DNA from: Collinsella aerofaciens
GTDB taxonomy: Bacteria; Actinomycetota; Coriobacteriia; Coriobacteriales; Coriobacteriaceae
Reading direction: 5' to 3'
Length of the DNA stretch: 64,000 nucleotides
Assembly: GCA_008680965.1 (NCBI GenBank)
Contig: NAKE01000001.1
Coordinates: forward strand, 1,054,001-1,118,000
Shown: in pieces, positions 25,176 to 32,962 of the stretch
How positions within the stretch are numbered: the first letter of the stretch is position 1
Layout of the letters: every line of letters begins with the position of its first letter
The notes under the pieces: generated by a model
What the model was told of the DNA's origin: nothing
What the model saw: the letters and a program-made list of their open reading frames with translations, nothing else
Databases searched by the model: none
Made by a program: the position numbers and the translations under genes

Positions 25176-26225
25176 CTATCCTTGCACTTCGCCATTAGTC
25201 GCTTCGTTGATGGCGCGGTACTCGGCACTCAGCTCGCGTGCCAGCTCTTCCTTGCTTGGAAGATACGGCAGGTATTTGGCGGCAAACACTTGGTCGTTGT
25301 CTTCGGGCAGCGTGTACTCGACGATCGAATCGCTTTTGTCCGCGCAGAGCACGATGCCTATGGGCGGATTGTCGCCTTCGTTCATGAGCTCACGCGTGTA
25401 GTAGTTCACATACATTTGCATCTGGCCCAGGTCCTGATGCGTAAGGTCATCGGTCTTAAGGTCGATGAGCACGAAACAGCGCATCAGATAGTTGTAAAAC
25501 ACAAGGTCAATATAGAAATGGCGCCCATCAAAGGTGATGCGCTTTTGGCGCGCCTCGAAAGCGAAGCCACGGCCAAGCTCCAGCAGGAACTTCTGAAGAT
25601 GCGTGATGAGCGCCTGCTCTAGATCGCTCTCGCGAAACGCAGTATCGTCCGAGAAACCTAAAAACTCCAGCACATATGGGTCGCGGATGATATCCTCGGG
25701 GCGACGAGCCGGGGCGCGCTTTTGGATTTCCTGGGTGACGGCCTCCTTGTCCTTGCTGGCAAGTAGGCGCTCTCGGAACATGGTGTTGATCTGGCGCTCG
25801 ATCTGGCGCGTGCTCCAGCGAGAATTGGCGCATTCGTTCATGTACCAGGCGCGAGCATCAGGGTCGGGAATGCGCATCAACCTGCGGTAATGAGTCCAGC
25901 TCAATTCGCTACGCAGTGCGTCGCGAATTGGAAACGCAAGAAAGAACTGACGCATATTGCGAAGGTTTGCGATGCCAAAGCCTCTTCCGAAATCCGCGGT
26001 AAGCCTTCTGGAGAGGCCCGCAATCAATGCCTCTCCATATGCTGCGCGCTCCTCTCCGCCCTGTTCATCAACAATGCTCTTGCCGATCTCCCAATATGCC
26101 TCAACCATCGCAAAGTTAACGGCGGTATATGCCTTGTTGCGAGCGGCGTTGAGAATCGAGGAAACCTGCTTGTAAAAAACTTCTGGCACGATTGTCGATT
26201 CCCCGCGGTTTACCAGTTCACCCAT
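25176..26225 (-). CDS. DUF1016 / YhcG-family PD-(D/E)XK nuclease
   Basis: A 349-residue protein of the YhcG family. The N-terminal half (about 15-150) is the helical DUF1016 domain (YWEIGKSIVDEQ, GFGIANLRNMRQFF, LSWTHYRRLM). The C-terminal half is the nuclease-like domain with FYIDLVFYNYLMRCFVLIDLK, in which the Asp and the Asp-x-Lys form the PD-(D/E)XK site. Members occur near restriction-modification and other mobile genes and are thought to act on DNA, but a precise role is not established. The ATG at 26225 is used; an adjacent TTG at 26228 is less likely. The ribosome site is weak. Confidence 0.9.
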   Translation of the reverse strand: MGELVNRGESTIVPEVFYKQVSSILNAARNKAYTAVNFAMVEAYWEIGKSIVDEQGGEERAAYGEALIAGLSRRLTADFGRGFGIANLRNMRQFFLAFPIRDALRSELSWTHYRRLMRIPDPDARAWYMNECANSRWSTRQIERQINTMFRERLLASKDKEAVTQEIQKRAPARRPEDIIRDPYVLEFLGFSDDTAFRESDLEQALITHLQKFLLELGRGFAFEARQKRITFDGRHFYIDLVFYNYLMRCFVLIDLKTDDLTHQDLGQMQMYVNYYTRELMNEGDNPPIGIVLCADKSDSIVEYTLPEDNDQVFAAKYLPYLPSKEELARELSAEYRAINEATNGEVQG

Positions 26226-26393
26226 CAATATCGCCCGACTTTCCTCTTGAGGAATGCATCTTTATTACATTTAGTTTAAAGCCTCGCGCGGACACGAATT
26301 GCTGCGTTGTCTGGCACCTTCGCATGGGGGCCTTGCGGTGGTTAAAATGTGACCATAAAGGCCGTTTTAGCGAACCCCACGGGAGTGACATGC

Positions 26394-26663
26394 ATGGACA
26401 AGAACACGCTGCTATTCCAGGACAAAGGTTCGGGTAGGTTTAAAGACGTCAAGATCTACCCTAACCGTATTGAGGTGCTCAAGAAGGGCACGTTTGGTGG
26501 CAAGCACACCGAGATTGTTTACCTTAAGGACATCACTGGGGTCAACAGGATCAAGGGCCGCGACGTTTTCCTACGTAACAGGCTGTTGACCGCTTGTGTC
26601 TTTAGCCTGAGCAGTCGTGCGAAGGCCCAGGAGTTTGTTAACGCGCTGAACATGGTGATGTAG
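26394..26663 (+). CDS. Small PH-like domain protein
   Basis: An 89-residue protein with the pattern of a bacterial PH-like fold: seven short strands (FKDVKIYPNRIEVLKKG, HTEIVYLKDITGVNR, VFSLSSR) closed by a helix (AKAQEFVNALNMV). GGGAG lies before the ATG at 26394. Such domains bind lipids or proteins, or are shared with bacterial short-peptide regulators. No other domain is attached. It converges with the PI-PLC gene on a shared terminator. Confidence 0.65.
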   Translation: MDKNTLLFQDKGSGRFKDVKIYPNRIEVLKKGTFGGKHTEIVYLKDITGVNRIKGRDVFLRNRLLTACVFSLSSRAKAQEFVNALNMVM

Positions 26664-26691
26664 TCGAAAGCGGCGTTCGGGCCAAGGTAAA

Positions 26692-26727
26692 AATCGGGGG
26701 CACAGAACGGTGTTCTGCGCCCCCGAT
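26692..26727. terminator. Bidirectional intrinsic terminator between convergent genes
   Basis: AATCGGGGG and CACAGAAC pair with GTTCTG and CCCCCGATT with a small internal mismatch. It lies between the PH-like gene (ending 26663) and the minus-strand PI-PLC gene (ending 26758). A short run of A precedes the left arm, serving the minus strand. Confidence 0.7.
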
Positions 26728-26757
26728 TGAGTCGATGTGTCTAAAAGGCTGGCTTGC

Positions 26758-29250
26758 CTATTCGCTGTCGTCCCCAGCGTTTTCGCGGTCATTTGCAAGC
26801 ATCGCTGCGCCGGCGACTGTCGTCGCCACGGCGGCGGCAGCGAGCCCGGCGGCGATGCCAGAGCCGTCGCCTGTGCCGGCAAGCTTTCCGGCCGAGCTTT
26901 TGCCCTTGCCGTTCTTGTCGGCGCTACCTGCGTTGGAACCCGTGCCGCTGCCGTTGCCGGCGCCGGTGCCGCCTGCACTGCCCGAGGCCGCTACGGTAAA
27001 GCTTGCGGCTCCGTCGCTGGCGAGCGTGTAGTTCTGCGCCGCGTCGCCCAAGAGACCGTTCACGCGCACCCAGTACGTTCCTGCGGCAAATGTTTCGCCC
27101 TCGGCCATTGCCGTGCCCGGAGCGCCGTTCGCGTCGTGCACAAACTCGAGCTGGGCCGTGCAGGCATCGGTTTCGAGCTTGCCCTCGAGTGATGCCGCAA
27201 TCTTGGCGCGCACGTCTTCGCCGGCCTTAAGGCCTTCGAGTCCCTCAAAATGGGGCGTCAGCGCGCGTGGATCGATATCGATGGGCACAGAGCCCTGCAG
27301 CCCCGTAACGGTCTCGTTGCCCAGGGCGTCGACATCCACGTATTCAATGGCAAACGCATGGCCCGAAGCTGTCGCGTTGAGCGCGTTGCTGCTGTCGGCA
27401 AGGCGGAAATGACCCTCGCCAACGGTCTTGCCATCCTGGAATGAGGCATCGCTCAGCGAGTCGCCGTACGTCATGCGCATGCGGGTCGGGAGATAGTACG
27501 GGAGATAGTACGAAGCCGTCTGCTTGTGCTCCGTATCGTAATTGCGCTGGTAGATGCTCCGGGCCAGCGCCGCATCAACAAAGTCGGATGCGATGATGCC
27601 AATGTGCTTGAGGTAATCTGACTTTGTATCCTCGGTGCCGCTGGGGTTGATGTACGGGCTCTTATACAGATGCTCGTTGACTACTCGTGCCGAGGTAAAA
27701 GGATTGCCTCCGTGCGACAAGCCCGTGCAGCTGGTGTAGTTGATAGACCAGCAGCGCTCCAGGACTTGCTCCTTGGCCCCGTTATCGTCCTCGACATCTA
27801 CCTCGTTGCGCGTGCGCCCGGTCGTTTCCTTCAGCGCATTATCGACCCAGCTGAGCTTGTCGGTTCCCGTGAGTTTGTACTTGTCCTGGGCGTATACCTT
27901 GGTGCAATAGGGCTCTTTGTCGCCTGTTTCCCCCGCGGCTTCAAAGCCCCGCGCGTCTTGGACGAGACACATAGTGGCGCTGTCGGAGTGAGCCTTGATC
28001 TTGTCATCCCATTCGGTAAGGTCGAGGCCCCACGTGTGGCCGCTTACACTGTTGCCGGCGAGCCTAAATCGACGCAGCAGAACGATCTTTCCGCGCACCT
28101 CGTGTAGCGTGGGGATTCGGCTCGACGTATAGAACAGTTTGGGGTTGTCGTCCAAAACCTTGGCGAAAGCCGTCGTAACACTTTCGTCGGTAGCCTCGTC
28201 GTTGCCTCGTGATACAAGCATGATGAGCGCTTCTGTCGGGTTTTCGTTCAAAAACGTTTTGAAGTAGCCTATGACATCGGAAAGATGCATAAAGTACGCG
28301 TCTTTTTTGAGCAGGTAGTAATCCCCGTGGTCGATACCGGGGTCGTCGCCCTTTCCGAGCCGGATATCAAAATAGCGAATGCCTTCGAGCAACTGCGTGG
28401 GAATGTAATCCTGCTGGCATTTTACTTGCGAGGATTGGGGCTCAGTGTCGTTGTCCACGCTGCAGGTGCCCGAATCGTGCGTACCCGGGATGCTCAGCTC
28501 GTCGAGGAACTTGTTGTCGTCGACGTATTTCATCCAACATGGCCCATCGACGTAGCTGCTGTACGTGATCCAGTCGAGGCTGCTAACCGTGGCATCGTTC
28601 TTTTTCATGTCGTAACCGATAAGTTCGAGCTCCCACGGAATGCTCTTACTCTTATGGCAGATCTTATTGTTGTCCTGGTCTTCGCCGTTCGATTCTATTG
28701 CCAGGTACTTAATGTCTTTTTTCTCGGTTTCTTTCTCGACCGTGCGGTCTCGGATGATATAGGTTCCGTTTGATTGACGCTCGAACGCAAAAGCGCGGCT
28801 GGGCTTGTTGTCATACTCGCCGCCCCATACGTGGATGACCTTTCCATCTTTGTCAGAGTCGTCGTCGACCGACCAAATGCTGTAGCCCGTCTTTTTATGC
28901 TCTTCGAAATTGAGCAAGGTGCGGATAGCATACCAGTTTGTATCGTCATTCTTGGTCGTTACGTTCTCAAGGATGAGCTTGCTGGACGTGCCGTCGTTAA
29001 ACAGGTGGCAGACGTTGCCGCGAACGTTGCCGTCTTGGTTGACGCTCGCGGTGCGAAAATAGCCCGCGGGGCGAAGGCGAATGACGAACTTGTCGAGGGT
29101 GGCCGCCGGTGTGGGCGTGTCTTCTGCAAATGCCGCGCGCATGGGAAGGCCCAATCCCGCGGTTTCGGGCAGGCTTGCAAGCGGCGACAACGCCGCAAGA
29201 CCTAAGCCCAGCGTAAACGCTCGGCGACTGATGGCATGATGTTCGGCCAT
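26758..29250 (-). CDS. Tat-exported PI-PLC-like phosphodiesterase with wall/membrane anchor
   Basis: An 830-residue exported protein. The N-terminus has a twin-arginine motif (ISRRAFTLGLGL, arginines 9-10), followed by a hydrophobic stretch and an AFA cleavage-like site. From about residue 245 to 420 lies a phosphatidylinositol-specific phospholipase C X-domain: SIPGTHDSGT with the catalytic His, RYFDIRLGKG, a second His in IDHGDYY, and NPTEALIMLV. A beta-rich region follows (about 620-750). A Gly/Ser/Asn linker then leads to LAGTGDG (near 790), a membrane segment and a short acidic tail, which looks like an LAxTG sortase signal. The protein would act on inositol lipids or related phosphodiesters outside the cell. 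The ribosome site GGAGGAG is strong. Confidence 0.85.
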   Translation of the reverse strand: MAEHHAISRRAFTLGLGLAALSPLASLPETAGLGLPMRAAFAEDTPTPAATLDKFVIRLRPAGYFRTASVNQDGNVRGNVCHLFNDGTSSKLILENVTTKNDDTNWYAIRTLLNFEEHKKTGYSIWSVDDDSDKDGKVIHVWGGEYDNKPSRAFAFERQSNGTYIIRDRTVEKETEKKDIKYLAIESNGEDQDNNKICHKSKSIPWELELIGYDMKKNDATVSSLDWITYSSYVDGPCWMKYVDDNKFLDELSIPGTHDSGTCSVDNDTEPQSSQVKCQQDYIPTQLLEGIRYFDIRLGKGDDPGIDHGDYYLLKKDAYFMHLSDVIGYFKTFLNENPTEALIMLVSRGNDEATDESVTTAFAKVLDDNPKLFYTSSRIPTLHEVRGKIVLLRRFRLAGNSVSGHTWGLDLTEWDDKIKAHSDSATMCLVQDARGFEAAGETGDKEPYCTKVYAQDKYKLTGTDKLSWVDNALKETTGRTRNEVDVEDDNGAKEQVLERCWSINYTSCTGLSHGGNPFTSARVVNEHLYKSPYINPSGTEDTKSDYLKHIGIIASDFVDAALARSIYQRNYDTEHKQTASYYLPYYLPTRMRMTYGDSLSDASFQDGKTVGEGHFRLADSSNALNATASGHAFAIEYVDVDALGNETVTGLQGSVPIDIDPRALTPHFEGLEGLKAGEDVRAKIAASLEGKLETDACTAQLEFVHDANGAPGTAMAEGETFAAGTYWVRVNGLLGDAAQNYTLASDGAASFTVAASGSAGGTGAGNGSGTGSNAGSADKNGKGKSSAGKLAGTGDGSGIAAGLAAAAVATTVAGAAMLANDRENAGDDSE

Positions 29251-29554
29251 GACTCCTCCATTCGCAGGGTGCGGTTATGCGATAGTTTTGGTCACTATAC
29301 TGCCCAGATGTTTAAAGGCGTCGGCTTAATTGCCTGCGCGGCGCTATAAATCGGCGGGCGGACGTGTTGGGATGCTTGCCTATTTGTGCTGCTACCGCGC
29401 TGGGGGTGGTTTTGCCGCCCGGCACCCTCGCGTTCGCCGGCTACCGGCATAAGAAAGGGAGGGCCGGTTTACCGGCCCTCCCTGGGTACGAAGCGCTGGG
29501 GCACCGCCGCTTGTTAGCGCTGCGCCCGTGTTTCCCGTTGCGCTCGCCAGTCGC
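29251..29554. other. Intergenic region between PI-PLC and lipoprotein genes
   Basis: No gene supported. The region holds the PI-PLC promoter side (TATAGT on the minus strand near 29300 is a possible -10) and a terminator at 29457-29482 belonging to the lipoprotein gene at 29555-30148, whose transcript enters from the right. Confidence 0.6.
29457..29482 (-). terminator. Intrinsic terminator of the first lipoprotein gene
   Basis: GGGAGGGCCGGT pairs with ACCGGCCCTCCC over a 2-base gap. On the minus strand it is followed by TTTCTTATG. The stem is similar to the terminator after the paralogous lipoprotein gene (30292-30321). Confidence 0.8.
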
Positions 29555-30148
29555 TTAGCGCTTGATCTCGATATCGTCGAGCTTGACGTCCATGGCCTCA
29601 GTCTTGGCCTTGGCGATGTCATCGGCAAATTCCAGGGACTTCATCATGGCTTCGACGGCGTCCTTGTGCTCCTCGACGTTGTCGATGCGCACGTAGACGC
29701 TGCCGCCCTCAACGTCGGTGAAGTACTCAGTCGTTACGCCGCCCGAGTGCGTGAAGTAAGCACTGCGCCAGGTCTTGCCGTTGTATTTAACGGGGTCGCT
29801 TTCGGTCCATCCGGAGTTGGCCTTCCACTTTGCCTCGTAGTCGAACAGCTCGTCAGCGTTCTTGTCAGAGTCGAAGACAGGGATGAAGCGATCGCTGGCG
29901 TGCTCGCTCTCGGTGAACTTAAACTGGGCCCTGTCGGCGGTGTCGCCGGCAACGTCGGTGATCTCGACGCCCTCGGGCACCTCGACCTTAAACCAAATGA
30001 AGTCGGTCCTCATATCCACGGCTGGCTTTTCTGCGCCGCCGCCACCGCCACTGCCGGTAGCGCCGCCGCTTCCGCCGCAACCCACCAGGGCAACCGCGGC
30101 AAGGAGACTGATGCAGAGTGTGAGAATCGCAAAGGCCTTCTTTTTCAT
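29555..30148 (-). CDS. Lipoprotein, paralogue 1
   Basis: A 197-residue lipoprotein: KKK start, hydrophobic stretch and lipobox LVGC, with the lipidated cysteine near residue 24, then a Gly/Ser linker. The mature domain has TDFIWFKVEVPEGVEI, RFIPVFDSDKN, a WRSAYFTHSG strand and GSVYVRIDN, ending in an acidic helix. It shares TDFIWFKVE-PEGV, RFIPV, GSVYV and the C-terminal pattern with the neighbouring gene at 30392-30994, so the two are tandem duplicates. The function is unknown. The beta-rich fold with conserved aromatic residues suggests a ligand- or protein-binding role on the outer face of the membrane. GAGGAGG precedes the ATG. Confidence 0.8.
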   Translation of the reverse strand: MKKKAFAILTLCISLLAAVALVGCGGSGGATGSGGGGGAEKPAVDMRTDFIWFKVEVPEGVEITDVAGDTADRAQFKFTESEHASDRFIPVFDSDKNADELFDYEAKWKANSGWTESDPVKYNGKTWRSAYFTHSGGVTTEYFTDVEGGSVYVRIDNVEEHKDAVEAMMKSLEFADDIAKAKTEAMDVKLDDIEIKR

Positions 30149-30291
30149 GGTCGTGTCCTCCTCGATCTGTAACCGCCCATGGATTACCTGCCTTTACTGT
30201 ACGCGTGGACGGCTCGCTAGGGTGGGCCATGTGTCCCATTCTGAGGGCCGGATTTGCGCCGACAAGTGGCAATATGCGCGGGTCCAAAAGA

Positions 30292-30321
30292 GGGGAGGGC
30301 CGATGCCTGTCGGCCCTCCCC
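30292..30321 (-). terminator. Intrinsic terminator of the second lipoprotein gene
   Basis: GGGGAGGGCCGA pairs with TCGGCCCTCCCC over 6 bases. On the minus strand it is followed by TCTTTTGG. It ends the transcript of 30392-30994 before the first lipoprotein gene, so each paralogue has its own unit. Confidence 0.82.
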
Positions 30322-30391
30322 GGGGTTGGGTGCCCGTTGCTTTAATGGGGCGCATGTGCGCAGGTGCGCGTAGGCGCGTGCGGGTGTCCCG

Positions 30392-30994
30392 TTACTTGAG
30401 CTCGATGCTCGAAATCTCGACTTCGCGCGCCTCGGAAACTGCCTCTGCCATGTCATCGGGGAACTCGATGGAGTTGAGGAGCGTCTCGGCTTCTTTCTTG
30501 TGCTGGTCGAAGTTCGAGATGAGGACGTAGACGCTTCCCGGCTCAACGTCGGTAAAAAGCATGGTTGAGATGCCGCTGTTGTCCTCGTATGTTCCGACGA
30601 GCCACGTCCTGCCGTTATACTCGACGGACCCGCCATCCTTCCACTGGAACGTATCCCCCTTCTTTTCTGCCTGGTCGGCGTGGGATTCCTCGGCTGTCAT
30701 CGCTTTTTTCCAAACGGGGATAAAGCGATCGGCCGAGGCGTTCTCGTCTTCGGGGAAGGTGAGCTGGACCCTGTCGGCATTCTTGCCGGCGGAGTCGCTT
30801 ACGCCGACGCCCTCGGGCATCTCGACCTTAAACCAGATAAAGTCGGTCTTCTTGGCGACGGGGGCCTTTTCCTTGCCCTCGCTCTTGGATGCGCTGCTGC
30901 CCCCGCCCGATGCGTTCCCGCCGCAGCCGACAAGGGCAAATGCGGCAAAGAGGGCGATGCAAAGGGAAAGGATTGATAGGGTCTTTTTCTTCAT
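30392..30994 (-). CDS. Lipoprotein, paralogue 2
   Basis: A 200-residue lipoprotein with an MKKK start and lipobox LVGC, followed by a Ser/Gly/Lys linker (GGGSSASKSEGKEK). The mature domain closely follows its downstream paralogue (TDFIWFKVEMPEGVGV, RFIPVWKKA, NGRTWLVGTYEDNSG, GSVYVLISNFDQHKKEAE). Divergence is moderate, so the duplication is not recent. I start at 30994 because AAGGAGG lies just upstream and the signal peptide begins here; the frame is open further 5' but without a ribosome site. The function is unknown. Confidence 0.8.
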   Translation of the reverse strand: MKKKTLSILSLCIALFAAFALVGCGGNASGGGSSASKSEGKEKAPVAKKTDFIWFKVEMPEGVGVSDSAGKNADRVQLTFPEDENASADRFIPVWKKAMTAEESHADQAEKKGDTFQWKDGGSVEYNGRTWLVGTYEDNSGISTMLFTDVEPGSVYVLISNFDQHKKEAETLLNSIEFPDDMAEAVSEAREVEISSIELK

Positions 30995-31371
30995 GGTGGC
31001 GTCCTCCTTGTCTGTCAGGGACATCGTGTGCCGCGGATCGCTGGGGCGGCGGTTGCGCGTGCACATGATGACTTTGTTTGCTGTGCGGTGATTCCTCCAT
31101 TCGTCGTCCGGTGCCGTGATGAGCGTTGCCCCAACATGGGGCTCCTTACCTATATGTATGCCCCAGTTGCCGCTGCCCGGGAGTCTCGAAACGTGGGCCA
31201 TGTGTCCCATGTTTGCGTTGGCATGGCCTATCGTTCGTCATAGAAATCCGCGATGGCCAGGTGCGCTGACGCCCATGTGCTTATGGGCTAGACTTAGCAC
31301 CATTACGTGTTCGATGCGGTTGGTCGGCGGTTGCCGCCTGACCGATGTATATGACTTGAAGGTGCGTGCGT
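30995..31371. other. Divergent intergenic region upstream of lipoprotein 2 and fchA
   Basis: No gene supported in 377 bases. It holds an 18-base motif at 31193-31210 (GTGGGCCATGTGTCCCAT) that is repeated exactly upstream of lipoprotein 1, a GCCCATGTGCTTATGGGC hairpin near 31272-31290, and a GGTCGGCGG-type imperfect hairpin before fchA. Confidence 0.55.
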
Positions 31372-32004
31372 ATGAGCCAAGAGATGATGGATAAAACCTG
31401 TCGAGAGTTTGCCGAGGCACTTGCCGCACGCGAGCCGGTTCCCGGCGGTGGCAGCGCGAGCGCCTTTGTGGGCGCGCTGGGCGCCTCGCTGTGCGGAATG
31501 GTTGCCCGCTACGGTGCGACCAATCCCGCGCTTGCTGATCGTGCGGATGACCTGACGCGTGCGTTTGCCCATGCTGATGAGCTGGCCCAGGAGCTTGTCG
31601 AGTTGGTTGCCGAGGACGTTCGTGCCTATGGGCGGGTGTCCGCGGCGTACGGTATTCCGCGCGACGATCCGGCTCGAGCGTCCGCGATTCAGGATGCGCT
31701 GCATGTGGCCGCTATGCCGCCGTATCGCATTATGGATGCCTGCGGGCGTGCACTGGCGCTGCTCGAGGACATGGCCGACAAGGGTTCGCGTCAGCTGCTG
31801 TCCGATGTGGCGTGCGGCGCCGTGTTCTGCCGTTCCGCTATGCAGGGCGCGAGCTTGACGCTCTTTGCGAACACCACGTCTATGAAGGATCGCGCTCGTG
31901 CTGAGGAGCTCGAGACGGCGTGTGATGAGTTGCTCGACATGTGGTTGCCGCGCGCCGATGCGCTGGCGCGCCGCGCCGCCGACGCCGCAAGGAAGAGGGG
32001 ATAG
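31372..32004 (+). CDS. fchA: Cyclodeaminase/cyclohydrolase family protein
   Basis: A 210-residue all-helical protein of the FTCD-C family, which hydrolyses 5,10-methenyl-THF to 10-formyl-THF or deaminates formimino-THF. The start region EFAEALAAREPVPGGGSASA carries the family glycine-rich loop. Helices continue to DMWLPRADALARRAADAARK. It is followed two bases later by folD, and fhs is elsewhere in the window, so a methenyl-THF cyclohydrolase role in the folate one-carbon pathway is most likely. FolD often does the same step, so a formimino-THF role remains possible. Confidence 0.85.
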   Translation: MSQEMMDKTCREFAEALAAREPVPGGGSASAFVGALGASLCGMVARYGATNPALADRADDLTRAFAHADELAQELVELVAEDVRAYGRVSAAYGIPRDDPARASAIQDALHVAAMPPYRIMDACGRALALLEDMADKGSRQLLSDVACGAVFCRSAMQGASLTLFANTTSMKDRARAEELETACDELLDMWLPRADALARRAADAARKRG

Positions 32005-32006
32005 CC

Positions 32007-32861
32007 ATGGCTGAACTGCTGAAGGGTGCCCCCGTTGCTCGCGTTTTGACTGAGGAACTTGCTGCTCGCTGCGTGGCTTTGCGCGAGCGCGGCGTTGTGC
32101 CGACGCTGGCTATCGTGCGCGTGGGTGAACGCGAGGACGACCTATCCTACGAGCGCGGTGCGCTCAAGCGCTGCGAAAAGGTTGGCATTGAGGCTCGCCG
32201 CGTTTTGCTTCCCGCCGATGTTTCGCAGGACGAGCTGTTGGCGGCCATCGAGGACATCAATACCGATTCGTCTGTTCATGGCTGCCTGATGTTCCGCCCG
32301 CTGCCCGCCGGCCTTGACGAGGATGCGGCTGCCGCGGCACTCGATCCTGCCAAGGACGTTGACTCCATGACGCCGGTTTCGCTGCTCACCACGCTTTCGG
32401 GGCGCGGCGAGGGTTTTGCCCCCTGCACAGCCGAAGCCGTGCTTGCTTTGCTGGATCATTACGGCGTTGAGCTGGATGGAGCTAAGGTTGCTGTGGTCGG
32501 GCGCTCGCTGGTGATCGGGCGTCCTGTTGCCGCCATGCTTACGGCGCGCAATGCGACCGTGACGACGTGCCATACGCATACGCGCGACCTTGCTGCCGAG
32601 TGCCGTGCTGCCGACATTGTGGTTGCCGCCGTTGGACGCGCGCGTACGATTGACGTGGATGCGGTTCGCGAGGGCCAGACGATCATCGATGTTGGCATTA
32701 ATTGGGACGAGGCCGCTGGCAAGCTGGTCGGCGATGTCGATTTTGATGCTGCGGAACCGATCGCTGGCGCAATTACTCCGGTGCCGGGCGGCGTGGGGGC
32801 TGTGACCACCGCGATTCTCGCCAAGCACGTGATCGAGGCGGCGGAGCGCGCATCGAAATAG
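32007..32861 (+). CDS. folD: Methylene-THF dehydrogenase / methenyl-THF cyclohydrolase
   Basis: A 284-residue bifunctional enzyme that interconverts methylene-, methenyl- and formyl-THF with NAD(P). The N-terminal domain shows the substrate-binding region (VGEREDDLSYERGALKRCE). Later come VDSMTPVSLL and the Rossmann segment KVAVVGRSLVIGRPVAAML, and the C-terminus has ITPVPGGVGAVTTAILAKH. In many FolDs the active-site Tyr-x-x-x-Lys lies in the SYVxxK motif; here the segment reads S-Y-E-R-G-A-L-K, so Tyr and Lys are both present with one more residue between them. The start at 32007 follows the fchA stop by two bases, with GAGGGG as the ribosome site. Confidence 0.93.
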   Translation: MAELLKGAPVARVLTEELAARCVALRERGVVPTLAIVRVGEREDDLSYERGALKRCEKVGIEARRVLLPADVSQDELLAAIEDINTDSSVHGCLMFRPLPAGLDEDAAAAALDPAKDVDSMTPVSLLTTLSGRGEGFAPCTAEAVLALLDHYGVELDGAKVAVVGRSLVIGRPVAAMLTARNATVTTCHTHTRDLAAECRAADIVVAAVGRARTIDVDAVREGQTIIDVGINWDEAAGKLVGDVDFDAAEPIAGAITPVPGGVGAVTTAILAKHVIEAAERASK

Positions 32862-32886
32862 TCGTTTTTGACCACAGGGGTTGCCG

Positions 32887-32908
32887 GGGCGGCTGTTTCG
32901 CCCTTTTT
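32887..32908 (+). terminator. Weak terminator after folD
   Basis: GGGCG pairs with CGCCC over a 7-base loop and is followed by five T. The stem is short, so the strength is uncertain. Confidence 0.5.
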
Positions 32909-32962
32909 GCGCCGAAGCGATACACTGTTGCCGTTTGATTTCTTCGCTCAAGGAGGATGCGC

